A stretch of 64,000 nucleotides of DNA from Coniella vitis (lineage: Eukaryota; Ascomycota; Sordariomycetes; Diaporthales; Schizoparmaceae): NCBI GenBank assembly GCA_011317545.1, contig WUJK01000013.1, positions 1,092,972 to 1,156,971 on the forward strand. Direction: 5' to 3'. The translations under genes and the position numbers were made by a program. Of the stretch, positions 25,233 to 39,828 are shown one piece after another; position 1 is the first letter of the stretch; every line of letters begins with the position of its first letter. The notes under the pieces were generated by a model. It had not been told where the DNA came from, did not search any database, and saw nothing but the letters and a program-made list of their open reading frames with translations.

Positions 25233-28200
25233 TTTTTATAACTCTTATTCAGGACGGTCTATATATACCTCTTAAGCAATATTAAGTATAGTAATAGCTC
25301 CTTAAACTCCTACCCCGTTTACCTTAGGCGAAGGATATCGCTAGATCGTAACCTAGGAAGATATAATACGCTAATTAATCGAACTTACTTAGCAACTCGC
25401 TATACTCCGATAGGCTTAGGAGCAGTAGAATCGCACTATCTATCGGCAGGCTTAGCAAATCGAATAATACTAAGCTACGGCCGCTATACCCCTAGCGCTT
25501 ATTATCTAGAACACCGGTAACGGCTATAAGATAGATAAATATACTATATACGACGGTAACCAGAAGACGCTTTAAGGGTTCCTTACCTATTATAAGGCGT
25601 ACTTCCTATATAACGTAGCTTAATTTACTACCGAACCCGATAAAGTTATCCTAGCCGGTATACGACTCGAAAAGGACGCACTTATTTGGTACGAACCCTT
25701 ACTTCGTAACTATATTAAATACCTAGGCAACCTCGATCAACGTAAGATAACTACTAAGAATATATTCGACTTATTCGCAGGATTCGAACGTATCCTTAAG
25801 GAAATATTTAGCGATCCTAACGAAGAACGGACTATAGCATAATAGCTTATAGAACTTAAATAGAATAAGTCCGCTTTAGCCTATACGGTTCGCTTTAAGC
25901 AACTCTTAGTACGCCTCCCTTAGGAAGATAAGAACCTTATAGAATACTACTATAGAGGACTTAAGGATAAGGTTAAGGACGAAATCTCTAAGTAGGATTA
26001 GCCCGAAGACTTTATAATATTTAGTAATAACGCTATCTGTATCGATAACCGTCTCTATAAAAGACGTATAGAGAAAAGCAAGAAAGGAGGAAGCTATACT
26101 ATATAGAGAAATTACGCTAATATAAGACGGCGGATTTAATAGATAACTAACTATAGCTTCTAGCAATAAGGTATAGCAGTTAGCAGCATTATATACTTAG
26201 GCCCTATAAAGCTCGACGCAGCTTAGCGCAAACCTATAAGCAGGGAATGCTTTAACTATAGTAAGATAGGCTACTTCGCACGAGAATGCCGATAACCTAA
26301 GAAACCCAGAGAATTTAAGAAAGTCCCTAAAGGATAATAAGCCAATATTATAATACGTAAGACTACGGACTCTACTCCTAGCTAAAACTAGCTTCTAGAG
26401 TAAGCGTCGGACGACTCCGATTATAGACTCCTTAACTAAACCTTTTATTATAAGGATAATTATATAACGCACCTCTCGGTAAAGCAAGGCTTAGGATAAT
26501 TCCCTTAAAAACCTCGTAAGGAACGATAAATTATAATTACCTAGAGAATACCCCTCTCTATAGATAACGGTCTATTCGAGAGACTAGTAATAGGATAATA
26601 AGCCTAGCTTATTAGGGAATACCCCTATTAGCGCAATATAGAAGGGTACGAACTACCTAACGAAACGAATATTCTATAAAATAATATTACGGAAATCACG
26701 GAATAATGGGAAACGCTTAGCATCGGTTAGAATACTAGTACCTAAACTATTAATAAAGAAACGAGCTTAGAACCAGAAAGCTCTATAGACGAAGATACCG
26801 ATAAAGGAGACGCGTATTACCTTATCTACGGTATTATACTTAGAGAACTATTCCGAACTATATCTTATTAAAACGAAACCCCCCTTATATAGGAAGACGC
26901 GCGAATTAATTACCTCTACGAAAAGCACTACTAGATTATATAGTTTGCCTATATTATATATAATTGCAGATAATACTTTAAATATAAGGTAACCAATAAG
27001 TAGTTTCCCACGCGCGAAACAGGGCATAGCATTATCGCTTATAATAACGATAATAGCGACTATTATAAAGTACTTAGAATAAGGGGAAACTACGCTAATA
27101 TTAGCCTTATATATAATACCCCCTACGAATATACTATACGATAAGTAAAATAATACTAATATACGATACCCTAGTACGTACCTTACGCGCAAGAAAAAGC
27201 GCTCGACTAGTATAGAATATGCGAATAGAAATAAAGGGAAAAGCTCGCAAAACCTATATACGTAGAACCTACGTACTATAGCTTCTATAAGTACGCCGAC
27301 TACGTAGAATACCTAGCGGATAAAGCGTATACCTACTATAACCTTAAGGATAATTAGCCCGGAGTATAGACTCCGTATACCGAAGAAGAAAATTAAGCGC
27401 GCCTATAGCGATAGGCCGTAGTATATATACGATACGGAATATAATAAGCTAAGAACTTAGTATAGATAGTAGCCCTTAGAGTATAGTAAGAATAGTAGAA
27501 CCTAAAAGGTAAGGATCGCTTATAAGGGATAATAAGCGATTAGGACTTACGGTAAAGTCCCTCTGCGCGATAGATAGCTCGACGTACGAACATTTGAAAA
27601 TCGCAGTACGAATTAACAACAAATACTATATAGTACTCCTAAACAGCGGAGCGTAAGGAAACTTTATATCCCTAAGCATTATTAATAGAGAACGGATACC
27701 TTAGAAGAAGAAGATAGAACCCTATAAACTTAGTATTGTAGAAGGTATAGAAGTCGCTTATAGCTAAGGTATTATCGATATAGAATCTAATTAATTACTA
27801 GTTATAATCTATAGACGCACGATACTAATGAACTTCGATATTACGGATACCGTATAATACGAACTGATTTTAGGTATACTATAGTTAAGAAAGGAAAATC
27901 CTCGAATCGATTAGACTAATAGCTATATTTCATAGGATAAAGCGGATACCTAAGAAACGGTTATAATTAAAGGCGTAGGATCGGATTTAGTTACTAAGCG
28001 ATACCTAGATAATAGGGGCTTAAACGAATTTATATATACCTCTAAATCGAGAAGAGCTAAGACGATAACTACCCCAGGATACGATAAACCTCGATAGCTT
28101 ATAGAGAAGGATCTAGTAATAGTTAATACCTAATAAAGGAAGGGATACGGCGGATTAGGATATAATATAATAGGATTCTATAGATAGCAGGATATATTAT

Positions 28201-31200
28201 CGCGATAAATTCAAGAAGGAACTAAGTACGTATAACGATATCTCCTTATAATAGTAACTATATAAGACGAAGATACGTTTAGAAACCTCTCCGGTATACT
28301 AGAAGAGTATCGGAAATTTATAAAACTATTTTAAGGAAAATTCGATAATAGCCTACTAGAGCACGGCCTATATAACTATAAGATCCTACTTAAGGAAGGA
28401 GAATAACTAAAGTTCTTTCCTATCTACGGATTAGATAAAGATAAACTCAAAGCACTTAGAGAATATATCGACGAAAATCTTAAGAAAGGCTATATTAGAC
28501 CCTTATATTTACTAATAGGATACCCAATCCTATTTATACTAAAGAAAAACGGCAAGCTATAACTATACGTTGACTATCGGCAACTTAACGATATTATAAT
28601 TAAGAATCGGTACCCCTTACCTCTCTTTAAAGAACTTAGAGATAGATTTAGAGGAGCCTAATAGTTTACGGCCCTCGACCTTAAGGAAGGATATATGTAT
28701 ATTCGTATTAAACCCGGAGAAGAATAGAAAATAGCGTTTAGAATACGCTATAGATATTTCGAATATCTTATTATACTATTCGGACTTACTAACGCCCCTA
28801 TATTATTCCAGGAAATAATAAACTTTATCTTATACGAATACCTCGACTATTTTATAATCGCTTACCTAAACGATATCCTTATTTACTCGAAGATATTCGA
28901 AGAATACTAGAAGTATATTACGATAATCCTATAAATCCTCTAAGATAATAAGATTTTAGTAGAACCTACTAAATGCAACTAGAATACTTAAGAAGTTAAT
29001 TACCTCGGATATACTATTATACTAGGGTATATACGAATATAGAAAGATAAAGTATAGGCAGTTAGGGACTAGCCTACGCCTTAGAACGTTAAGGACGTTA
29101 GAGCCTTCTTAGGCTACGCTAACTTCTACCGATAATTTATTAAGAACTATAGTAGTATTATAGTACTACTTATAGAACTTACGAAAAAGGATACTACCTT
29201 TAACTGGAACGAATAGGCATAGAAAGCCTTTAGTATAATCAAGGACGCAGTTATATTAGAACCAATCCTAGTCGAAGCAGACTAAGACAAAGTTTTCGAG
29301 ATCGAGATAAACGTATTAGACTATATACTCGGTGGATAACTCGGATAACGAGACGATAAAGGACGACTACGAATAGTTAGTAACTTTAGTAAGAAGCTAA
29401 ACGGACTAGAACTTAACTACGGAACGCCCGATTAAGAACTTATAGTAATAGTAGAAGCCTTTAGGGAATAGCGATACTACCTTATCGGCGTAAAATAATA
29501 AATTCTTATATATACGGATTATAAGAACCTTTAGGCATTTACCTCGATAAAGCAGCTTAATAAATAATAAGTTAGATAGTACGAATTCCTATTAGAATTC
29601 GACTTTAAAATTATCTACCGTAAAGGTAAAGAAAACGAACGAGCAGACGCTTTTAGCAGACGGTTAGACTATAAGGATAGTAATAGTAAAGACTAGGATA
29701 TTATAGTAATCTTTAGGGAAGATTCGGAAGGCAACCTTACTATATTATCTACTACTAAGGAACTTAACGTAATACTATATATCGAAGGAGAAATACCTAA
29801 CCTCGATAATATAATAATACCGGAATAAAACGACTATATTAGAAGCATCTATAGCGTACTAGTATATAGATACTAAGGAATCAGAGCAACCTATAAAAGG
29901 ATTTAATATTATTAGAATCCACCGAACCTTAAGAAACGAGTTACGGATATTATTAATAACTGCGATATATATAAACGAAATAAAACAGAACGATATAAAC
30001 TTTACGGACTACTATAACCCCTATTAGTACCTACGATTATTTAGTTATCCATTAGTCTAGACTTCATTACTAAGCTACCTCTCTTACGAGAACCCTTAAC
30101 TAAAGTATAGTATAATAGCATCTTAGTAGTGGTTTACAGATTAAGCAAGTATATATACTTCCTACTATATAAGGAAAGTAGTACCGCAGAAGAACTCGTA
30201 TATATATTCCTCCGTATTATTATCGCTAACTACGGAATACCTTAGGAAATTATATTAGATAGAGATAGAAAGTTTATATTAAAATTCTGGATCTTACTTA
30301 CTAAATACCTCGGAACGATATAACGTATATCTACGGCATTTTATCCTTAGATAGACGGATAAATAGAACGTACTAACCAGATTATAGAATAGTATCTACG
30401 ATAGTACGTTAACTACGAATAAGATAATTAGGTCGAACTTTTGCTAACCGCGCAGTTCGCTTATAACAGTATAGATATAACGAGTACAGGAAAATCACCA
30501 TTCTTCCTACTCTACGGACATAATCCCACGGCATACTACGAAACGCTACTAGGTAGAAACGCAGAAACAGCAGACTAATATACCAGAAGAATCAAGCAAT
30601 TATACGAAGATGCTCGACGTATACTTCAGGACGTTAAAGAATAAATAACGAAATACGCTAATCAGAAAAGGATTAAGGGACTAATCCTATAGAAGGGAGA
30701 TAAAGTCTACCTTAACCGCAAAAACATTAAAACCACCAGACCCAGCGATAAACTCGACTATAAGAAACTCGGACCCTATAAAATTATACGATAAACTTCC
30801 CCAGTTAACTATAAACTCGAAATCCCATATATATATCTATACCTAATCTTTTATATTTTACTTCTAGAACTAACACCAGCAGACGCAGAACTCTTATACG
30901 ATATAGATATTATCGAACCAAAATAAGCATAGTACGAAGTTAAACAAATCCTTAATTCACGCAAACGCGGACGCGGAAAATAATACCTTATTAAATAGAA
31001 AGGATATAATAACTTAGAAAACACTTAGGAACCCCCAAAGAATATCTATAAAAATCTAATTAAAGAATACGAAAATCAGAGTTATAAACTACTAATAGTA
31101 GAAGACCCTAAGCCGAAGAAATTAGACGCGGATAAATCCGCAGACTCTAGGAAAGCACTAAAGTCTATTACCCTAAAACTACTAATCTCCTATAATTCGG

Positions 31201-31818
31201 CAGTAGCTTTAGATTCCGCGGAAATAGCCGTATTTATACTAGACTCGGCTTCCTATTCCTCCTAAGCATTAAGCGACTCTAATCCCGCATTTACCAACTT
31301 CGTACTCCTCTTTACTAAAGACTTACGCTAAATACGAAGACGCTCTAAGCGAGAAAGCGCCTCCCCCGCCTTACGATAAGCCTTACGAAGCTCCTTATGT
31401 ATATTAGCCTCCTATATACGAAGCTTCTTCTCCTCCGATAAAATATAAGAAACTATATAGAGTTAGTATACTAATAAGGAAAATTATTATAGCTAGAACT
31501 TACGGGCATTTATAGGAACACTATTCCTATTATATCGTTTTCCTCGTTTTACGTACGTAGAACAACGCGAAATACTATCTATTATACGGTATAACCACCC
31601 TTTAGAAGTATAGAGAGAATAAGGCATTATCTCAAAACTAAAAGTTTCGATAGAAAGATAAAGACGGTTACATTACTCGGTTTTCTTCGAACGCGATTTC
31701 TGGATACCCGTAGATATAACGAATTAGGAAGGTATAATCCGGAGTAAGAATATTAGGTAGGACTACTTATAGAAATATTATAGATCTTTAGGGATAAAGA
31801 CTAATAGAAGGGAGATAA
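25233..31818 (+). mobile_element. Ty3/gypsy chromovirus element B, internal region, RIP-degraded
   Basis: Reads in order gag, protease, RT, RNase H, integrase, chromodomain, all broken by sense stops. Gag zinc knuckle near 26247-26293 (ECFNYSKIGYFARECR, with Cys and His turned to Tyr). Protease LLNSGA near 27635-27652. RT pieces VDYRQLNDI near 28570 and AYLNDILIYS near 28860, the altered YLDD box. RNase H YTDYKNL near 29510. Integrase zinc site CDICKRNKTERYK near 29960, the LDFITKLP strand near 30060, and SPFFLLYGHNP near 30500. Chromodomain near 30925-31035 (EVKQILNSRKRGRG, YLIK, KGYNNLENT). A polypurine stretch lies just before the 3' LTR. The chromodomain places it among the chromoviruses, whose insertion can be steered to H3K9-methylated chromatin. 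Confidence 0.9.
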
Positions 31819-32299
31819 TATTATAACCTATAAATATACAGGTTATAGAAACAGGCCAGCGCAACTATATACCAGCAAATCGGAACCTTAACGGACCGAT
31901 AGGGATCTCTTATATAAGAATATAGAACGGCATAATCAGGGTTAGGGTTAGATCACCTTAATAACTAAGATAGTTGGAGCGATAATAATCCAAATAATCC
32001 AAATAAGCTAACGCTCCTATCGCTCCAGGTAATCCAAGGATCTATACTTACTATAGATAGGAAAATAATAGAAGGATATAAGGATAGGAGTTTTACGGCT
32101 TAATATTAGATAGTTTCCTTATAGTCTTTAGTTATAAATCTAAGTATTATTTTATATAATAGGGTAATCCCTCTTAATTACTTATAATACTTGATATTGC
32201 TCGACAACGTACGAAGACTTAAAGGTAATACTTCCCCACCTACTAACATACAACTTATAGGTACTTCCAGAATCCGGGATTTAGGTAAGGATTATTATA
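31819..32299 (+). repeat. LTR 6, shared between elements B and C
   Basis: 481-bp LTR serving as 3' LTR of B and directly as 5' LTR of C. The leader sequence of C follows at once, with no duplication between the two elements. The telomere-like GGGTTAGGGTT motif is kept near 31938. Confidence 0.8.
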
Positions 32300-35200
32300 T
32301 TTTTATAACTCTTATTCAGAACGGTCTATATATACCTCTTAGGCAATATTAAGTATAGTAATAGCTCCTTAAACTCCTACCCCGTCCACCTTAGGCGAAG
32401 GACGTCGCTAGGTTATAACTTAGGAAGATATAATACGCTAATTAATCGAACTTACTTAGCAACTCGTTATACTCCGATAGGCTTAGGAGCAGTAGAATCG
32501 CATTATCTATCGGCAGGCTTAGTAAATCGAATAATACTAAGCTATAGCCGCCACACCCCCAGCGCCTATCATTTAAAACACCGGTAACGGCTATAAGATA
32601 GATAAACCTGCTATATATAACGGTAACTAGAAGACGCTTTAAGGGTTCCTTACCTATTATAAGGTATACTTCCTATATAATATAGTATAGTTTACTACTA
32701 AACCCGATAAAGTTATCCTAGCCGGTATACGACTCGAAAAGGACGCACTTATTTGGTACGAACCCTTACTTCGTAACCATATTAAACACCTAAGCAACCT
32801 CGATTAACGCAAGACAACTACTAAGAATATATTCGACTTATTCGTAGGATTCGAATGTATCCTTAAGGAAATATTTAGCGATCCTAACGAAGAACGGACT
32901 ATAGTATAATAACTTATAGAACTTAAATAGAATAAGTCCGCTTTAGCCTATACGGTTCGCTTTAAGTAACTCTTAATACGCTTCCCTTAGGAAGATAAGA
33001 ACCTTATAGAATACTACTATAGAGGACTTAAGGATAAGGTTAAGGACGAAATCTCTAAGCAGGACTAGCCCGAAAACTTTATAATATTTAGCAATAACGC
33101 TATCTATATCGATAACCGTCTCTACGAAAGACGTATAGAGAAAAGTAAGAAAGGAGGAAGCTATACTATATAGAGAAATTACGCTAATATAGGATAGCGG
33201 ATTTAATAGATAACTAACCGTAGCTTCTAGCAACAAGGTACGGCAGTTAGCAGCACTATATACTTAGGCCCTATAGAGCTCGACGTAGCTTAGCGTAAAC
33301 CTATAAGCAGGGAATGCTTTAACTATAGTAAGATAGGCTACTTCGCACGAGAATACCGATAACCTAAGAAACCTAGAGAATTTAAGAAAGTCCCCGAAGG
33401 ATAACAAGCTAATATTATAATACGCGAGACTACAGACTCCACTCCCAGCTAAAACTAGCTTCTAGAGCAAGCGTCGGACGACTCCGATTATAGACTCCTT
33501 AACTAGACCTTCTATTATAAGGATAATTATATAACGTACCTCTCGGTAAAGTAAGGCTTAGGATAGTTCCCTTAGAAACCTCGTAAAGAATAATAAATTA
33601 TAGTTACCTAGAGAATACCCCTCTCTATAGATAATAATCCATTCGAGAGACTAGTAATAGGATAATAAGCCTAGCTTATTAGGGAATACCCCTACTAGCG
33701 CAACATAAAAGGGTATAAACCACCTAACAAAACGGATATTCTATAAAATAATATTACGGAAATCACGGAATAATAGGAAACGCTTAGCATCGGTTAGAAT
33801 ACTAGCACCTAAACTATTAACGAAGAAACGAGCTTAGAACTAGAAAGCTCTATAAACGAAGATACCGATAAAGGAGACGCGTACTACCTTATCTACGGTA
33901 TTATACTTAGAGAACTATTCCGAACTATATCTTATTAAGACGAAACCCCCCTTATATAGGAAGACGCGCGAATTAATCACCTCTACGAAAAGCACTACCA
34001 GATTATATAGTTTGCCTGTATTATATATAATTACAGATAATACTTTAAATATAAGGTAACTAACGAGTGGTTTCCTACGCGCGAAACAGGGTATAGCATT
34101 ATCGCCTATAACAACGATAATAGCGACTATTATAAAGTACTTAGAATAAGGGGAAACTACGCTAGCATTAGCCTTATATATAACACCCCCTACGAATATA
34201 CTATGCGATAAGTAAAATGGTACTAATATACGATACCCTAGTACGCACCTTACGCGCAAGAAAAAGCGCTCGACTGGTATAGAATACGCGAACAGAAACA
34301 AAGGGAAAAGCTCGCAAAACCTACGTACGTAGAACCTACGCACTATAGCTTCTGCAAGCGCGCCGACTACGCAGAATACCTAGCGGATAAAGCGCGTACC
34401 TACTATAACCTTAAGGATAGTCAGCCCGGAGTATAGACTCCGTATACCGAAGAAGAAAATTAAGCGCGCTTATAGCGATAGGCCGTAGTATATATACGAT
34501 ACGGAATATAATAAGCTAAGAACCTAGTATAGATAGTAGCCCTTAGAGTATAGTAAGAATAGTAGAACCTAAAAGGTAAGGATCGCTTATAAGGGATAAT
34601 AAGCGATTAGGACTTATAGCAAAGTCCCTCTACGTAATAGATAGCTCGACGTACGAATATTTGAAAATCGTAGTACGAATTAACGATAAATACTATATAG
34701 TACTCCTAGATAGCGGAGCGTAAGGAAACTTTATATCCCTAAGCGTTATTAATAGAGAACGGATACCTTAGAAGAAGAAGATAGAACCCTATAAACTTAG
34801 CACCGTAGAAGGTATAGAAGTCGCTTACGGCTAAGGTATTATCGATATAGAATCTGATTAATTACTAGTTATAATCTACGGACGTACGATACTAATGAAC
34901 TTCGATATTACGGATACCGTATAATACGAACTGATTTTAGGCATACTATAGTTAAGAAAGGAAAATCCTCGAATCGATTGGATTAATAGCTATATTTTAT
35001 AGGATAAAGCGGATACCTAAGAAACGGTTATAATTAAAGGCGTAGGATCGGATTTAGTTACTAAGCGATACCTAGATAATAGGGGCTTAAACGAATTTAT
35101 ATATACCTCTAAATCGAGAAGAGCTAAGACGATAGCTACCCCAGGATATAATAAACCTCGATAGCTTATAGAGAAGGATCTAGCGATAGTTAATACCTAA

Positions 35201-38200
35201 TAAAGGAAGGGATACGGCGGATTAGGATATAATATAATAGGATTCTATAGATAGCAGGATATATTATCGCAATAAATTTAAGAAGGAACTAAGCACGTAT
35301 AACGATATCTCCTTATAATAGCAACTATATAAGACGAAGATACGTTTAGAAACCTCTCCGGTATACTAAAAGAGTATCGGAAGTTTATAAAACTATTTTA
35401 AGGAAAATTCGATAATAGCCTACCAGAGTACGGCCTATACAACTATAAGATCCCACTTAAGGAAGGAGAATAACTAAAGTTCTTTCCTATCTACGGATTA
35501 GATAAAGATAAACTTAAAGTACTTAGAGAATATATCGACGAAAATCTTAAGAAAGGCTATATTAGACCCTTATATTTACCAGCAGGATACCTAATCCTAT
35601 TTATACTAAAGAAAAATAGTAAGCTACGATTATACGTTAACTATCGGTAACTTAACGATATTATAATTAAGAATCGGTACCCTTTACCTCTCTTTAAAGA
35701 ACTTAGAGATAGACTTAGAGGAGCCTAATAGTTTATAGCCTTCGACCTTAAGGAAGGATATATATATATTCGTATTAAACCCGGAGAAGAATAGAAAACA
35801 GCGTTTAGAATACGCTACGGATATTTCGAATATCTTATTATACTATTCGGACTTACTAACGCCCCTATATTATTCTAGGAAATAATAAACTTTATCTTAC
35901 GCGAATACCTCGATTATTTTATAATCGCTTACCTAGACGATATCCTTATTTACTTAAAGATATTCGAAGAACACTAGAAGCATATTACGATAATCCTATA
36001 AATCCTCCAAAACAATAAGATTTTAATAGAACCCACTAAATATAACTAGAATACTTAAGAAGTTAACTACCTCGGATATACTATTATACTAGGGTATATA
36101 TAAATATAGAAAGATAAAGTATAGGCAGTTAGGGACTAGCCTACGCCTTAGAACGTTAAGGACGTTAGAGCCTTCTTAGGCTACGCTAACTTCTACCGAT
36201 AATTTATTAAGAACTATAGTAGTATTATAGTACCACTTATAAAACTTACGAAAAAGGATACTACCTTTAACTAGAACGAATAGGTATAGAAAGCCTTTAG
36301 TATAATTAAGGATGTAGTTATATTAGAACTAATCCTAATCGAAGCAGATTAAGATAAAGTTTTCGAGATCGAGATAAATGTATTAGACTATATACTCGGT
36401 GGATAACTCGGATAACGAGACGATAAAGGACGACTACGAATAGTTAGCAACTTTAGCAAGAAGCTAAATAGACTAGAACTTAACTACGGAACGCCCGATT
36501 AAGAACTTATAGTAATAGTAGAAGCCTTTAGGGAATAGCAATACTACCTTATCGGCGCAAAACAATAAATTCTTATATATACGGATTATAAGAACCTTTA
36601 GGTATTTACCTCGATAAAGCAGCTTAATAAACGATAAGTTAGATAGTACGAATTCCTATCAGAATTCGACTTTAAAATTATCTACCGCAAAGGTAAAGAA
36701 AACGAACGAGTAGACGCTCTTAGCAGACGGTTAGACTATAAGGATAGCAATAGCAAAGACTAGGATATTATAGCAATCTTTAGGGAAGATTCGGAAGGCA
36801 ACCTTACTATACTATCTACCACTAAGGAACTTAACGTAATACTACGTATCGAAGGAGAAACACCTAACCTCGATAATATAATAATACCGGAACAAAACGA
36901 TTATATTAGAAGTATCTATAGCACACTAGTATATAGATACTAAGGAATTAGAGCAACTTATAAAAGGATTTAACGTTATTAGAATCCACCGAACCTTAAG
37001 AAACGAGTTACGGATATTATTAATAACTACGATATATATAAACGAAATAAAACAGAACGATATAAACCTTACGGACTACTATAACCCCTACTAGTACCTA
37101 CGACTATTTAATTATCCATCAGTCTAGACTTCATCACCAAGCTACCTCTCTTATAAGAACCCTTAACTAAAGTATAGTATAATAGCATCTTAGTAGTAGT
37201 TTACAGACTAAGCAAATATATATACTTCCTACTATATAAGGAAAGTAGTACCGCAGAAGAACTCGTATATATATTCCTCCGTATTATTATCGCTAACTAC
37301 GGAATACCTTAGGAAATTATATTAGATAGAGATAGAAAGTTTGCATTAAAATTCTGGATCTTACTTACTAAATACCTCGGAACAATATAACGTATATCTA
37401 CGGCATTTTATCCTTAAATAGACGGATAAATAGAACGTACTAACCAGATTATAGAACAGTATCTATAATACTATATCAACTACGAACAAGATAATTAGGT
37501 CGAACTTTTGCTAACCGCACAGTTCGCCTATAATAGTATAGATATAACGAGTATAGGAAAATCACTATTCTTCCTACTCTACGGATATAATCCTACGGCG
37601 TACTACGAAACGCTACCAGGTGGAAACGTAGAAACAGCAGACTAATACGCTAGAAGAATCAAGCAATTATACGAAGATACTCGATATATACTTTAGGATA
37701 TTAAAGAATAAATAACGAAATACGCTAATTAGAAAAGGATTAAGGGACTAATCCTATAGAAGGGAGATAAAGTCTACCTTAACCGTAAAAATATTAAAAC
37801 TACTAGACCTAGCAATAAACTCGACTATAAGAAACTCGGACCCTATAAAATTATACGATAAACTTCCCTAATTAACTATAAACTCGAAATCCTATATATA
37901 CGTCTATACCTAGTCTTTTATATTTTACTTCTAGAACTAGCACTAGCAGACGCAGAACTCTTATATAATATAGATATTATCGAACTAGAATAAGCATAAT
38001 ACGAAGTTGAATAAATCCTTAATTTACGTAAATGCGGACGCGGAAAACAATACCTTATTAAATAGAAAGGATATAATAACTTAGAAAATACTTAGGAACC
38101 CCTAAAGAATATCTATAAAAATCTAATTAAAGAATACGAAAATCAGAGTTACGAACTACTAATAGCAGAAGACCCTAAGCCGAAGAAATTAGATGCGGAT

Positions 38201-38885
38201 AAATCCGTAGACTCTAGGAAGGTACTAAAGTCTATTACCCTAAAACCACTAATCTCCTATAATTCGGCAGTAGCTTTAGATTCCGCGGAAATAGCCGTAT
38301 TTACGCTAGACTCGGCTTCCTACTCCTCCTAAGTATTAAGTAACTCTAATCCCGTATTTACTAACTTCGTACTCCTCTTTATTAAAGACTTACGCTAAAT
38401 ACGAAGACGCTCTAAGCAAGAAAGCGCCTCCCCCGCCTTACGATAAGCCTTACGAAGCTCCTTACGTGTATTAGCCTCCTATATATAAAGCTTCTTCTCC
38501 TCCGATAAAATATAAGAAACTATATAGAGTTAGTATACTAATAAGGAAAATCATTATAGCTAGAACTTACAGGTATTTATAGGAATACTATTCCTATTAT
38601 ATCGTTTTCCTCGTTTTACGTACGTAGAATAACGCGAAATACTATCCATTATACGGTATAACCACCCTTTAGAAGCATAGAGAGAATAAGGTATTATCTT
38701 AAAACCAAAAGTTTCGATAGAAAGATAAAGACGGTTATATTACTCGGTTTTCTTCGAACGCGATTTCTGGATACCCGTAGATATAACGAATTAGCAAGGT
38801 ATAATCCGGAGTAAGAATATTAGGCAGGATTACTTACGGAAATATTATAGGTCTTTAGGGATAAAGACTAATAGAAGGGAGATAA
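32300..38885 (+). mobile_element. Ty3/gypsy chromovirus element C, internal region, RIP-degraded
   Basis: Second copy of the same internal region as B, nearly the same length (6586 bp each) and colinear. Zinc knuckle near 33320, protease LLDSGA near 34705 (the Asp is kept here, while B has Asn), RT near 35630, the altered YLDD box near 35930, RNase H near 36575, integrase 37000-37600, chromodomain 37995-38110. It differs from B mostly by C/T and G/A exchanges, as independent RIP rounds would give. No sense ORF survives. Confidence 0.9.
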
Positions 38886-39366
38886 TATTATAACCTATAA
38901 ATATATAGGTTATAGGAATAAGCTAGCGTAACTATATACTAGTAAATCGGAACCTTAACGGACCGATAGGGATCTCTTATATAAGAATATAGAACGGTAT
39001 AATCAGGGTTAGGGTTGGATTACCTTAATAACTAAGATAGTTGGAGCGATAATAATCCAAATAATCTAAATAAGCTAACGCTCCTATTGCTCCAGGTAAT
39101 CCAAGGATCTATACTTGCTATAGATAGGAAAACAATAGAAGGATATAAGGATAGGAGTTTTACGGCTTAATATTAGATAGTTTCCTTATAGTCTTCAGTT
39201 GTGAATCTAAGTATTATTTTATATAATAGGGTAATCCCTCTTGATTACTTGTGATACTTAATATTGCTCGACAACGTACGAAGACTTAAAGGTAATACTT
39301 CCCCACCTGCTAATATACAACTTATAGGTACTTCCAGAATCCGGGATTCAGGCAAGGATTATTATA
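38886..39366 (+). repeat. LTR 7, 3' LTR of element C
   Basis: 481-bp LTR. It retains some CpA/TpG (TTGTGATACT near 39247, CAGGCAAGG near 39349). Directly followed by another LTR lacking its first bases. Confidence 0.8.
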
Positions 39367-39828
39367 TATAGGTTATAGGAATAGGCTAGCGTAACTATAT
39401 ACTAGTAAATCGGAACCTTAATAGACCGATAGGGATCTCTTATATAAGAATATAGAATAATATAATTAGGGTTAGGGTTAGATTACCTTAATAACTAAGA
39501 TAGTTAGAGCGATAATAATCTAAATAATCTAAATAAGCTAACGCTCCTATCGCTCTAGGTAATCTAAGGATCTATACTTACTATAGATAGGAAATAATAG
39601 AAGGATATAAGGATAGGAGTTTACGGATTAATATTAGATAGTTTCCTTATAATCTTTAGTTATAAATCTAAGTATTATTTTATATAATAGGGTAATCCCT
39701 CTTAATTACTTATAATACTTAATATTACTCGATAAACGTACGGAGACTTAAAGGTAATACTTCCCCGCCTGCTAATATATAACTTATAGGTACTTCTAGA
39801 ATCCGGGATTTAGGCAAGGATTATTATA
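39367..39828 (+). repeat. LTR 8, right edge of nested block, 5'-truncated
   Basis: 462-bp LTR missing about its first 16-20 bases. It ends ATTATTATA followed by the GTTTC duplication. Together with LTR 4 it marks the outer boundaries of the insertion. Confidence 0.75.

Larger units (their letters stand above)
24143..39828 (+). mobile_element. Nested plus-strand chromovirus block inserted in element D
   Basis: A 15.7-kb block with layout LTR, 125-bp leader, LTR, internal B, LTR, internal C, LTR, LTR, all on the plus strand. It is bordered by GTTTC on both sides (24138-24142 and 39829-39833). Removing the block and one GTTTC restores a continuous minus-strand gag sequence of element D that aligns with elements B and C. 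So the block entered an existing element D. The inner tandem structure with shared LTRs suggests unequal recombination between copies. Confidence 0.85.

Noticed and set aside
25906..26166. 86-aa minus-strand ORF, also found at 32973-33236 (minus) and 40357-40734 (plus)
   Set aside because: Always antisense to the same gag segment before the zinc knuckle; conserved only because the element is repeated.
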